Shown: in pieces, positions 1 to 9,745 of the stretch
Position numbering within the stretch: the stretch's first letter is position 1
How the letters are laid out: each line of letters starts with the position of its first letter
Source of the DNA: Adiantum capillus-veneris
Lineage: Eukaryota; Streptophyta; Polypodiopsida; Polypodiales; Pteridaceae
Direction of reading: 5' to 3'
NCBI GenBank assembly: GCA_014529385.2
Contig: CM043942.1
Span: 64,015,184-64,079,183 of the forward strand
DNA: 64,000 nt
Notes under the pieces: model-generated
Told to the model about the DNA's origin: nothing
Databases searched by the model: none
What the model saw: only the letters and a program-made list of their open reading frames with translations
Made by a program: the position numbers and the translations under genes

Positions 1-764
1 TTAATATCTCTAATCTTAATCTAAGTGATCAACAGAGTATTAATAATTAAGTGAGTAATTTAGAGTGTAAGTAAGTTTAATCTTCTTAATTAACTGGATT
101 AATTAAAAAAATATAGATAAATTATTATAATTTTGCTAATTAAAAAGGATTAAGCTAATTACCGTGGAATAATCAACTAGAGTTTTTTGCTCTCTAGTGA
201 TTTTTGAGTAGATTTCTCTCTAGATAAGAGAGAAATGGTCAAGACTCCGATTTTGTTTCAAATTGTGAAGCAAGGGGTCATATTTATAGGTTTTTGGGCA
301 CTCACAGGCTGAAAATGGTAGTAACTTGCATCCCAAGAAAGCCCTACATCTCCACAAGCACCCCCTTCTACTAAATCCAGCCTAGGCAAGTTCATTACTG
401 CCCCACACAGCCCCCCAAATATGCAAAATTGATTTTTTGCTATTATCTGACCCTTTTCATGATTAATTTTGAAAATATCTTCAATTATCAGTAAATATCT
501 AGGGATTTTATGACAAAATTCTTTTAGAGTAATGATTATCAAAACCTTACAATTTATTTAATTAATTTAATGAACAATTTAAACTTCTAGGGACCATAAC
601 TATGCCAGTTTTTATCGGAATTCAATTCTGAAAATCCTAGCCCGGGGTTTGATGTGCTTAAGATTCCAAAAATACCATTTTTTATTTCTTTTGAGATAGT
701 GTTTTTACTTGATTTCTTGATCAATGCTTTCTCCTAAAGCTTGAGTTCATTCCCGACAGCTAGA
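1..764. other. AT-rich stretch without a recognisable gene
   Basis: No conserved protein reads through here. A 94-codon reverse-strand frame at 258-542 has no recognisable motif and is probably chance. A TATA-like string (CTATAAATATG) occurs on the minus strand near 276-290, so this could be the edge of an old LTR, but no partner repeat is visible in the window. Confidence 0.5.
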
Positions 765-839
765 AAGGTGGAGACCTTACATGTACGCTATAATTGCAAA
801 ACCCATGTATAGCCTGATTACACTCTTTAAATGGACTGA

Positions 840-1367
840 GATGAGTGTCAAGAATCCTTCATGAAGCTTAAGAAAGCTCTCACTTAAGCTCCAATATTGA
901 AAGCACTAAATTGGAATAAGATATTCCACATACATGTAGATGCTTCCAGTTTTGCCACTAGGTGTATCCTAGCTCAACCAGGAGACAGGAAAATTGATTT
1001 TCCTATTTCCTATGCTAGTAGACAATTGAACATGGCAGAGAAAAACTATACAATTACCAAAAGGGAAGGATTAGGAATGATCTATAATGCCGTAAAAAAG
1101 TATAGATATTACCTATTAGCTAACAAATTTGTGTTCTTTGTGGACCACCAAGCCTTATTGTACTTGGTCAACAAGCCATACAACATAGGAAGAATAGTGA
1201 GATGGTTCATCATTCTTTTAGAATTTGATTTCACTATAGTTGTGAAAAAGGGCACCACTCATCAAAGAGCAGATCATTTGTCAAGGATTATTTCAACAGA
1301 GCCACAAAAGCGAGTAGACAATGATCTACCAACTGCATATCTATTCTCAGTGGAAATGATACCTTGA
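840..1367 (+). pseudogene. Ty3 RNase H domain relic
   Basis: This is the RNase H part of a Ty3 pol, which removes the RNA strand during reverse transcription. The frame shows the catalytic-start pattern HVDAS, then PISYASRQL, KNYTITKRE and FFVDHQALLYL, all hallmarks of the plant Ty3 RT-RNase H junction. It ends with GTTHQRADHLSR, the usual end of the domain. An in-frame stop lies at about 888 and TGA ends it at 1365-1367, yet the same frame resumes downstream, so only point stops separate it from the integrase. The first 57 bases are upstream of the first methionine but are clearly homologous (pattern DECQESFMKLKKALT). Not functional. Confidence 0.85.
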
Positions 1368-1541
1368 TGGTCGGAAAATATGGTATCATTGATGACCATA
1401 GCTCAAGTGGATTTGTAAACACCACCTCCTATTACAATCCAATTAATTGAGCAATCGGCTATGTATCAATTACAAGCTAGAAGCCTATACAAAAGAAGTC
1501 ATGATGGAATATTGCTTTTGTGCATTGATCATGAGGACAAA

Positions 1542-1868
1542 ACCTAGTACCTAAGTCAAGCACATATTACCATAGTGGGACTTCACTTTGCGGAAGACCA
1601 AACTATGAAACGGATCTTGAGACTTGGAGTATTTTGGCCAACTATGACGAATGATGTTTACTCATTTGTAAAAAAATGTCCTCAATGCCAGAAAGAAGCA
1701 CCCATACCTCATGTGACATTGTTCCAAATATCACTAGTTCCTAAATGGAGTAACTATCTAGTTACTTACTTATCAAACCGAACATTTCCTAAGGATATAA
1801 GTAAACGCCGCCAAAGAGAAATTGAAACTGAAGGAGACTATGCTCTTATTGAAAACCAAATATGTTAG
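1542..1868 (+). pseudogene. Ty3 integrase zinc-binding module, first copy
   Basis: A short forward frame carries an H2C2-type zinc-binding module of a retroviral-type integrase: QAHITIVGLHF gives the two histidines and KKCPQCQKEAP the CxxC pair, about 30 residues apart. The segment after it (near 1745-1868) resembles the linker that normally precedes an H2C2 module. It is in the same frame as both flanking pol pieces and is closed by TAG at 1866. A second complete H2C2 module follows at 1920-2075, so the zinc module is present twice in tandem. Confidence 0.7.
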
Positions 1869-2714
1869 AGAGGAAAGGATCAACATCTATGTCTTTGTGC
1901 AAATGAAGATGAATATATTCCCATTATAGAACAAGCACATGCTGGATTAGCTGGAGGTCACTTTTTTAATAAAATCACCGCAAGAGAAATCTTAATCGCA
2001 GCCATATGGTGGCCAACATTTTTTGCAAATGCCAAAGAATATGTTCGAAGGTGTGATGCATGTCAACGAGCAAAAATGCCAACCCGTGTAGATAGCATGC
2101 CTTTAAGACCAATGATGGAGGCAAGAGCTTTTGCAAAATGGGGTATAAACTTTGTTGGGCCAATACAGCCACCTGCTTATAGAACCCAAGCTCAATATAT
2201 CATTGTAGCTACAGACTATTTGACCAAGTGGGCAAAGACTAAAGCAACCCAAAAGAATAATACCATAACCACAGCCGCATTCTTATATGTGTATGTGTTC
2301 ACAAGATATGGATTGCCAATAGAAATTGTCAGTGGTATGGGAACTTGTTTCTTCGATGAGATAATTGAATATCTCCTTAATAAATTTATGGTCATCCATA
2401 ACAAATCGACTCCCTATCACCCACATGCAAATGGACAAGCTGAGCATACGAATAAAATTCTTAGCTCGGTATTGACTAAAGTGGTTAGTTCAAGACGGAC
2501 AAATTGGGAAATGAATCTCCACACCACTCTATGGGCTTACAGAGTTTCATTCAAAATAGCTTTAAATGCTACACCCTTTAACCTTGTTTATGGTCTTGAT
2601 GCCATACTGCCAATAGAATTTGTATTGCCAACACTAAGGGTAGCTAAGGATCTTGAGTGGACTGGACATGAATTATCAGAGAGATTTGAAGATTTAGAAA
2701 ATCTTGATGAGTAA
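1869..2714 (+). pseudogene. Ty3 integrase zinc module (second copy) and catalytic core
   Basis: Integrase inserts the element's cDNA into the host chromosome. The frame opens after the TAG at 1866. Residues read from 1920 give HAGLAGGH then RRCDACQRAK, a full H2C2 finger. The core follows: WGINFVGPI, YIIVATDYLTKW (first acidic residue), FTRYGLPIEIVSGMGTCF, where the second catalytic Asp of the usual SDxGT motif is replaced by Gly, then YHPHANGQAEHTNKIL with the third acidic position. The terminal part (PIEFVLPTLRV, ELSERFEDLENLDE) precedes TAA at 2712-2714. The Asp-to-Gly change and upstream stops make it inactive. Confidence 0.85.
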
Positions 2715-3041
2715 AGGCTAACTGCTGTATATCACATCTATACACAAAAGTGGAAACAAAAACAGTTTTTTGATTCCCATCTAGTTACAAAAATCTTCAA
2801 AAAGGGGACTTAGTTGTAGTGTATTCCCTTAAGCAACACATTCCGAAGTTTAAGATGTCAAGCGGGGACACTTCCTTGTGAAAGTCATGTAGAAACCTCG
2901 TGTGTAATGCCGGCCACATTCACTTTGGCTCGACTTCCAGTACTTCGAACCACACTTTGGCCTTGCCCTGCATGACCAACGAAAACGTTTACATATTACT
3001 GTTATCATTCGCCATTCTTAGTGACAACATATAAAGCATAC

Positions 3042-3045
<4 letters not shown>

Positions 3046-3115
<70 letters not shown>

Positions 3116-3124
3116 CACACAATC

Positions 3125-3162
<38 letters not shown>
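3046..3162. repeat. Compound microsatellite (TC)n then (TG)n
   Basis: An uninterrupted TC/CT run covers 3046-3112 and a TG run 3131-3162, joined by an 18-base spacer. Translated frames crossing it are simple-sequence artefacts. Confidence 0.97.
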
Positions 3163-3167
<5 letters not shown>

Positions 3168-3524
3168 AACCAGAGGCCCGGGCGTGCACACGCTCCATCG
3201 GCACCGCGGCTAGTACGAGAGCAGAATAGAAGAAGAAAAGGGGAAGGGAGGAGCGACACTGAACACAAAAGGCAAAGATGGTGGCTCATTGCTTGCTCAA
3301 AAAACCATCACAGCGCTCCACAGAGCTTCTCTGTCACTCTCCTTTAGCATTTTTTAACCGGCCGACATGTGGCACTCCTCTTGAGCTTCTTTGACTTCAT
3401 TTGATCAGCTCAAAATACATTCGAAGCTCAACTCTCACATTTACACATGAAAGTCCTCTCGGAAGCAACAACAGCGCCGTAGTTGCTCTTAGAGACAAGC
3501 TTCCTCCTCAAAAAGGTTGGACGG
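3163..3524. other. Intergenic sequence, nothing recognised
   Basis: A locally GC-richer 150 bases (3170-3330) follows the microsatellite. No protein motif, RNA gene or element end is visible. Confidence 0.5.
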
Positions 3525-4197
3525 GGGCATATAACAAGCCGTAGGTCAAACCGATAGAGGAAACGCCCAAAATATAATCCGTTTTTGAAGTCCAGTTGGG
3601 TTTTTTTTACGGAAAAACGCAAACGGACTTCATAAACGGCTTCTACGCCGTAGGTCAAATCCAGTTGCGTTTTTCTATGAAAAAACGCAAACAGACTTCG
3701 AAAATGGCTTCTATGCCTACCGAAACTATTCATAGTCCATTAGGTAGTCTTAAGGAAATGTCAAGAGCGTGTATGGCAAGCCGTAGGTCAAACGGGCAGA
3801 AGAAACGTTAAATACACAAGCCGTAGGTCAAATCCGATAGTGTTTTTCTACGGAAAAACGCAGACGGTCTTCAGAAACTAATTCTATGCCTACTGAAACC
3901 ATCCGTAGTTCATTAGGTAGTCTTTAGGCAATGTCAAGAGCGCGTATGGCAAGCCGTAGGTCAAACAGATAGAAGAAACGCCAAATACACAAGCCGTAGG
4001 TCAAATTCGATTACGTTTTTCTACGGAAAAACGCAGACGGACTTTGGAAACTGATTCTACGCCTACCGAAACCATCCGTAGTCCATTAAATAGTCTTAAG
4101 GTAATGTCAAGACCGTGTATGGAAAGCCGTAGGTTAAACGGACATAAGAAACGTCAAATACACAAGCCGTATGTCAAATCCGGTTGCGTTTTTCTAT
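3525..4197. repeat. Degenerate tandem repeat, ~172-bp unit with internal hairpins
   Basis: Strings such as CAAGCCGTAGGTCAAA and ACGGAAAAACGCA recur around 3608, 3677, 3851 and 4021, giving a spacing near 172 bp for the better copies. Each unit also holds a short self-complementary stretch, for example GCGTTTTTCTATGAAAAAACGC-like sequence near 3669-3690. About four diverged units are present; the last fades into the next tract at 4197. Confidence 0.75.
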
Positions 4198-4410
4198 GTT
4201 AACTTTACGTTATGTTATCTTTAGGTTAGCTTTAGCTCAGCTTTAGGTTAGCTTTACATTAGGTTAGCTTTATGTTAGCGGATTCTAGGTGAGATTTAGG
4301 CTAGGTTAGCTTTAGCTTAACTCTACGTTAGCTTTAGGTTTAGTTAGGTTTAGTTCTAGCTCTACATTAGCTTTAGCTCTAGCGTTAAGTTGAATTTAGC
4401 TTAGCTTTAC
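4198..4410. repeat. Low-complexity TTAGGTTAGCTTT tract
   Basis: About 210 bases made of variants of GCTTTAGGTTA and CTTTACGTTA in the same orientation, a loosely periodic 10-12-bp repeat. It contains TTTAGG-like words but no run of the plant telomere heptamer TTTAGGG, so it is a degenerate simple repeat and not a telomere. Confidence 0.7.
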
Positions 4411-4568
4411 GAGCCTATGGTAATACGGCTTGCCATAGAGCTTGTCGGCAAGTTATGTGACTTACCGGCAAGCTCTAATGCAAGTTGCATTACAATACGG
4501 CTCACTGGCTAATGCTATGAAGGTCCACAATGCTTAGATACATAGTTTAAACCACTAAAAGATGCTTA

Positions 4569-6187
4569 CACTAGAATGGTAACCTAACACGACATAAAAG
4601 TGTCCTTTCAGGGTTTTGGGAAAAAATTCCAAAACCATAGTAGATCCACTCATTTTGAAAATCCTTTCATGAGCTTATAGTTCAATAACTACTACATATG
4701 GAAAAAATGAGAAACTTGTAATTTTTCTCATCCTTTGGTCACTACAAGCCTCCAAAGTTGATGGAACAGTGCATTTTGCCCAAAACAACAATTTCTTACG
4801 GTTGATTGCATATAAATAATAGTGGGAATTTTTGTAGGACATGAGATAAAATGCCCCGTTAACTTCAATGGATTGGTGACCAAAACATATGGTTGCTTTT
4901 ACCTCACTATTTTTTTTTGGCAAAAAAAAGAAGTACAAAAAAGTTGCATTTTTGCCATTCTGCGGACCTATCATCAAAGTTTCTATAGTCACGCTCAATA
5001 CAGATACTATATACATGTTTTCTTAGTTCCCTTTGGGTCTTTGGATCCAAAAGGAGCCATGGAGCATGTCAAAAGGATAATGGATCTCTTACAATTGGAA
5101 CCTTGGGGGCAATGATAAAGTGCTAAATACAGCAAACATGAAAAAAATGGGTTTAGCATTATGACCTCTAGAAACCCATAGAAACTACTCAATATCTAGC
5201 CAAGTTTGTAGTCTATGATTAGATATGGTTACTACCTACAAAATAAACACAATTGGCCTAAGAAACTAGCAATATTGAGAAAGTTATACTTGCTACTCTA
5301 AAATGTATCGTATTCTTCAGCAATCAAAAAACTCAACCATCATCCTATACTATGCTATATAGAATATTAGGTCCCCCAAAACTCAAGGAAGATTAGCTTT
5401 ATGTTATACATTACACTTACACAATCAAAATTGAATTTGGACATCAAGAAAGCCACCAAAAAAATCATAAAAGTGCTAATTTTGGCCAAAAAACAGGATT
5501 ATGCAATTCTTGTAAATTGGTCATAGAGTGAAAGCATGTTAACTTGTCATGCTTTTTCATGTCCCGGAAAACGCTAACTAGCACAATTTTGACATATGCT
5601 AACTAGTACAATAACTTGAGCTACATCTCCAAGATCTATGACATATGATATATCAATAGAAAGCACTTGAAACAAGGAATCCAAATGTACAACCTCCGAA
5701 AAATTTTGATATTATTTGTAAAAAATTTACCGGACGCCCAACTTTTTGAAGATGTGCTAACTTGAAACTGCTAACTAGCACAAAAAGCGCGATAGGTTAA
5801 CATGCTTTCACCCCATAAATTTCAATTTTAACACTTAGGTCTCCCTACAAGCATCAAAACATGTTGAGAACTATGAAGGCCTAACCTCTAGCCATCTAAA
5901 CCTCACAAACATGAAGTTTAGAGTGGTATAGTTGCCAAAAATTGAAAAAATAGGACTCGTTTTTTCACACAGTTTAGGTTAAAAAATGTTGTGCACGAGT
6001 AAGGTTAATGGTGAGATCAATACTCCAAAAAAAATGCTAAGTTTTTTTCAGCTCACAAGGCAACTTTGTGGATATATAGCACCTAGAAATTCATTTTCAT
6101 ACTCTTCAAATAATTCAAGCAAAATGGTCACTTAACAGGACACAAAAGTGTCCAAGGACATAAAAGTGTCCTGTTACCATTCTAGTG
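4569..6187. mobile_element. Non-autonomous CACTA (En/Spm-type) DNA transposon
   Basis: The 1,619-bp block begins CACTAGAATGGTAAC (4569-4583) and ends with its exact reverse complement (6173-6187), a 15-bp perfect terminal inverted repeat starting with the diagnostic CACTA. It is flanked on both sides by TTA (4566-4568 and 6188-6190), the 3-bp target duplication expected for the superfamily. Subterminal repeats typical of these elements are present: GACATAAAAGTGTCC at the left, and AGGACACAAAAGTGTCC with GGACATAAAAGTGTCCT at the right. No TNP2-like transposase frame is visible; open frames near 4675-5192 have no motif. It was probably mobilised in trans and landed inside the palindromic array. 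Perfect termini suggest a comparatively young insertion. Confidence 0.9.
5528..5811. repeat. Inverted-repeat-bounded segment inside the CACTA element
   Basis: GTGAAAGCATGTTAAC at 5528-5543 is matched by its exact reverse complement at 5796-5811, enclosing 284 bp. The arms stay partly similar further inward (CTTTTT and GCTAACTAGCACAA motifs). It may be a nested MITE or an internal hairpin of the host transposon. I could not find a convincing target duplication. Confidence 0.55.
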
Positions 6188-8548
6188 TTAAATACATTGT
6201 ATGGTCGTGCGTCTTGCATTCGAGCTTGCTTTGAAGATCCGCAATGCATAAACACACAATCTAAACAACTGAAAGATGCAAGACGGACCTTCAGAACACT
6301 AACCGATGAGCTGTAAGGTAATGCAGCAAGCATTAGAGCTTGCCCGCAAGTCATACAACTTTTCGGTAAGCTCTAATGCTTGCCGTATTACCTTACGGCT
6401 CCCCGGTTAGTGCTCTGAAGGTCAGCCTTGCGTAAATACAAAATCTAAACCACTGAAAGACGTAAGGCAGACCTTCAAAGTACTAACCGACGAGCCGTAA
6501 GGTAATGCAGCAAGTTCCGGCAAGCTCTAATGCTTGACGCATTAACTTAGAGCTCGCCGGTTAGTGTTCTGAAGGTCCGCCTAGCGTAAATACACAATCT
6601 AAACCATTGAAAGACGCAAGGCGGACCTTCAGAACACTAACCGACGAGCCGTAAGGTACTGCCGCAAGCATTAGAGCTTGCCGACAAGTCAAGAGCACCA
6701 ACCGGAAAGTTGTAAGGTAATGCGGAAAGCATTAGAGCTTGTTGGCAAGTCATACGACTTTCGCGTAAGCTCTAATGCTTGCTGCAATACCTTATGGCTC
6801 ACCGATTAGTGCTATGAAGGTCCGCAATGCGTAAATACACAATCTAAACCATTGAAAGACGCAAGATGGACCTTCATAACACTAACCGACGAGCCGTAAG
6901 GTAATGCGGCAAGCATTAGAACTTGCCGGCAAGTCATACGACTTGCCAGTAAGCTCTAATGCTTGTCGCATTACCTTACGGCTCGCCGATTAGTGCTCTG
7001 AACATCCGCATTGCGTAAATACACAATCTAAACCACTAAAAGACATAGTGCGGACCTTTAGAGCACTAACCGACGAGCCGTAAGGTTGTGTTTTGAGCAT
7101 TAGAGCTTGCCGTCAAGTCATATAACTTGCCGACAAGCTCTAATGCAATCCGTGTTACCTTACGGCTCGCGGAGTAGTGCTCTGAAGGTCCGCAATGCGT
7201 AAATACACAATCTATGACTTGCAGGCAAGCTCTAATGTTTGTTGCATTACCTTACGGCTCGCCGGTTAGTGCTCTGAAGGTCCGAAATGCGTAATTACAC
7301 AATCTAAACCACTGAAAGACGCAAGGCCAACCTTTAGAGCACTAACCGGTGAGCTGTAAGGTCATGTGGCAAGCATTAGAGCTTGCCGCATTACCTTACG
7401 GCTCATCGGTTAGTGCTCTGAAGGTCCACCTTGCGTAAATACACAATCTAAACCACTGAAGGACGCAAGGCGGACCTTCAGAGCACTAACCGGCGAGCCG
7501 TAAGCTAATGCGCCAAGCATTAGAGCTCTGAAGGTCCACCTTGCGTAAATACACAATCTTAACCATTGAAGAGGCAAGGCGGACCTTCAGAACACTAACC
7601 GGCGATCCATAAGGTAATACGGCAAGCATTAGAGTTTTCCGGCAAGTCAAGAGCACTAACCGGCGAGCCGTAAGGTAATGCGGCAAGCATTAGAGCTTGC
7701 CGGCAAGGCACACGACTTGCCGGTAAGCTCTAATGCTTGCCGCATTACCTTACGGCTCGCCGATTAGTGATCTGAAGGTCCGCCTTGCATAAATACACAA
7801 TCTAAACCACTGAAGGATGCAAGGTGGACCTTCAGAGCACTAACTGGCGAGCCGTAACGTCATGTGGCAAGCATTAGAGCTTGCCGGCAAGTCAAGAGCA
7901 CTAACCGGCGAGCCGTAAGGTAATGTGGCAAGCTCTAATGCTTGCCGCATTACCTTATGGCTTGCCGGTTCCGGTAAGCTCGTATGAATTTCCGACAAGC
8001 TCTAATGCTTGCCGCATTACCTTACGGCTCGTCGGTTAGTGCTCTGAAGGGCCGCAATGCGTAAATACACAATCTAAACCATTGAAAGATGCGAGCTGGA
8101 CCTTCAGAACACTAACCGACGAGCCGTAAGGTAATGCGGCAAGCATTAGAGCTTGCCGGCAAGTCATACGACTTGCCGGTAAGCTCTAATGCTTGTCGCA
8201 TTACCTTACGGCTCGTCAGTTAGTTTTTTGAAGGTCCACCTTGAACCGCAAGGTAATGCCGCACGTATTAGAGCTTGCCGGTAAGTCGTATCGGACCTTC
8301 AGAGCACTAACCGGTGAGTCGTAAGGTAATGCGACAAGCATTATAGCTTACCGGCAAGTGCGAGCCGTAAGGTAATGAGACAAGCATTAGAGCTTATCGG
8401 CTTTTCGGTAATCTCTAATGCTTGTCGCATTACCTTACGGCTCTCCGGTTAGTGCTCTGAAGGTCCTCCTTGCGTAAATACACAATCTAAACCACTGAAA
8501 GACGCAAGGCGGACCTTCATAACACTAACCGGCGAGCCGTAAGGTAAT

Positions 8549-8859
8549 GATATGTTAAGCAAAATATAGTTAAGTTAAGCTTGGTTATGATATGTTTTGT
8601 TAAACTTAGTTTAACTTATCTTGGTTCAAGATTTGTTAGCTATATGTTAAGTTTATGGTAGATTAGTGCTCACTTTTTCAAGTTATTATTCATGGATGTT
8701 AGTTATGAAAAGTAATTAATGCTTGCTCACTTTTTCAAGTTATTATTTAATGTTAGTTATGAAAAGTTTTCCTTAATTAGCACTTTATGATTTAAGGTTT
8801 GTTAGTCCTTGCTTACGACTCAAATGTGCATAAAGTAATTTATTTTATGTTTATTTAGA
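8549..8859. other. AT-rich stretch with a short direct duplication
   Basis: GCTCACTTTTTCAAGTTATT followed by ATGTTAGTTATGAAAAG occurs twice, near 8667 and 8725. A TTTATTTAG string just before 8860 could be a 3' splice site for the following ORF. Nothing else is recognised. Confidence 0.5.
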
Positions 8860-9054
8860 TTGAATATGGAGGAAAGAATGGCATGTCCTTGTATGCATTG
8901 TAAGCATGAGATCGTTGGAAAGCGAAAGATTTGTGATGAACACATACGTAAGAATGGCCTTTTTCCCACAGTACGAGAACAAGATCTACGTTTTCAGTCT
9001 CATGGCAATGAGATTGGTCATGAGTCTCCTCTCATAGATCTTGCCCCTACCTAA
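8860..9054 (+). CDS. Possible transposase-associated (CACTA-type) N-terminal zinc-motif fragment
   Basis: A 64-codon frame holds CPCMHCKHE, then a run of basic residues, CDEHIRKNGLF and RFQSHGNE. The arrangement CPCxxC ... H(x)3NG ... FxxHG resembles the Transpos_assoc domain found at the N-terminus of plant CACTA/TNP2 transposases, where it is thought to bind zinc. The methionine may be internal, because the frame follows a pyrimidine-rich AG at 8859 and could be an exon. No transposase catalytic domain follows before the stop at 9052-9054. It could be a remnant of an autonomous relative of the CACTA element at 4.6-6.2 kb, but identity of the domain is only a pattern judgement. Confidence 0.4.
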   Translation: MNMEERMACPCMHCKHEIVGKRKICDEHIRKNGLFPTVREQDLRFQSHGNEIGHESPLIDLAPT

Positions 9055-9518
9055 CGGACGCAACAAAGAAGGCGAATATTGGACGAACCAACACCAATCG
9101 AGTCCACACCACAAACGCATGATCCTCCTCTCCAAGCAAACTTATGGTAATGCAAACAATGTTTATGGTTAAACTTAAGGTTGTTGTTTATGGTTACGCA
9201 AGTTTGTTTATGAATAGCTTCGTTCGTTCATTTTTATGGCTATAAAATGAGGTTTATGCTTACAGACAGTTATGTTTACGCAATGATGTTAACAATTTAT
9301 GGTTAAGTTTATGTACACAATGATGTTTATGTCGGTTGTGCTTGCAAGTCTTTGTATGATTTCTTTAGGGTACTTTTTATAGAGAAGTGGATAAAATCCA
9401 ATAGGTGGAGTACGGTTGGTGTACTTCTCCTTTTGGGCAGACAGTAAGTGCTTGCTGCTGTAGTTTATGTAGCAGCACCTGCACTTGCTATCTGCCCAAA
9501 AAAAAATTACACGTTCAG
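9055..9518. other. No gene recognised
   Basis: AT-rich, with repeated GTTTATGGTTA-like words between 9140 and 9320. No coding motif or RNA gene seen. Confidence 0.5.
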
Positions 9519-9745
9519 GCGCGTCGGTACAGCCATCGGTATAGCCGTTTTTATAGGCGTCTATATAGACGTTGGTATGCGCCTCTATATAGGCGTCGGT
9601 ATGTGCCTCTGTACAGGCATCAGTATGTGCCTTTGTATATGCATCGATATGCGCCTTGGTATAGCCGTTGGTATGCACCTTTGTATACGCGTCGGTATTT
9701 GTCTCTGTATAGACGTCGATATCTGCCTCGATATAAACGTCTATA
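9519..9745. repeat. 12-bp minisatellite (24-bp paired unit)
   Basis: The tract is built of alternating 12-mers such as GGTATGCGCCTC and TATATAGGCGTC, about 18 in all. Because 12 is a multiple of three, several frames on both strands stay open and give fake peptide repeats (for example YTKAHTDA on the minus strand). There is no reason to call a protein. Confidence 0.85.

Larger units (their letters stand above)
765..2900 (+). mobile_element. Degenerate Ty3 (gypsy) retrotransposon pol fragment
   Basis: Forward-strand remains of an LTR-retrotransposon polyprotein in the order end of reverse transcriptase, RNase H, zinc-binding H2C2 modules, integrase core and the start of the integrase C-terminal region. 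The order is that of Ty3 elements. From about 840 onward nearly all of it stays in one reading frame, interrupted by in-frame stops near 888, 1365, 1416, 1542 and 1866 and by a shift before 840. Gag, protease, most of the RT and both LTRs are absent, so the copy is dead and truncated. The segment after 2714 continues as a weak match to the post-integrase region and fades around 2900. Similar integrase wording is, from memory, common in seed-free plant genomes; that is recall, not a search. Confidence 0.85.
4411..8548. repeat. Array of alternating inverted repeats (palindromic satellite)
   Basis: Two palindromic modules alternate. Module one pairs GCATTAGAGCTTGCCGGCAA with its reverse complement across a short CATACG-type centre. 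Module two pairs GCATTACCTTACGGCTCG, GGTTAGTGCTCTGAAGGTCC and GCCTTGCG with their complements across a fixed loop of about 28 bases (TAAATACACAATCTAAACCA...). The loop recurs near 6437, 6595, 6838, 7020, 7300, 7445, 7550, 7795, 8065 and 8480, so spacing is irregular at roughly 100-400 bp. A first module occurs at 4411-4568; the array is then interrupted by a DNA transposon (4569-6187) and resumes to 8548. It has no coding capacity; open frames through it are by-products of the palindromes. Confidence 0.9.

Noticed and set aside
258-542. 94-codon minus-strand ORF as a gene
   Set aside because: No motif, AT-rich context, next to a retroelement relic; length is within chance.
3005-3347. Ser-Leu and Arg-Glu repeat proteins over microsatellites (also 10.7, 23.3, 26.4 and 32.7 kb)
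   Set aside because: Dinucleotide runs stay open in every frame; no coding evidence on either side.
4198-4410. Interstitial telomere repeat
   Set aside because: No run of TTTAGGG or TTAGGG; the period and wording vary too much.
4675-5192. ORFs in the CACTA element as a transposase
   Set aside because: Short, low-complexity and overlapping on both strands; no DDE or TNP2 pattern.
6190-8548. CRISPR-like array (short repeats with spacers)
   Set aside because: Repeats are long palindromes separated by the same conserved loop, not unique spacers, and the host is a eukaryote without cas genes here.
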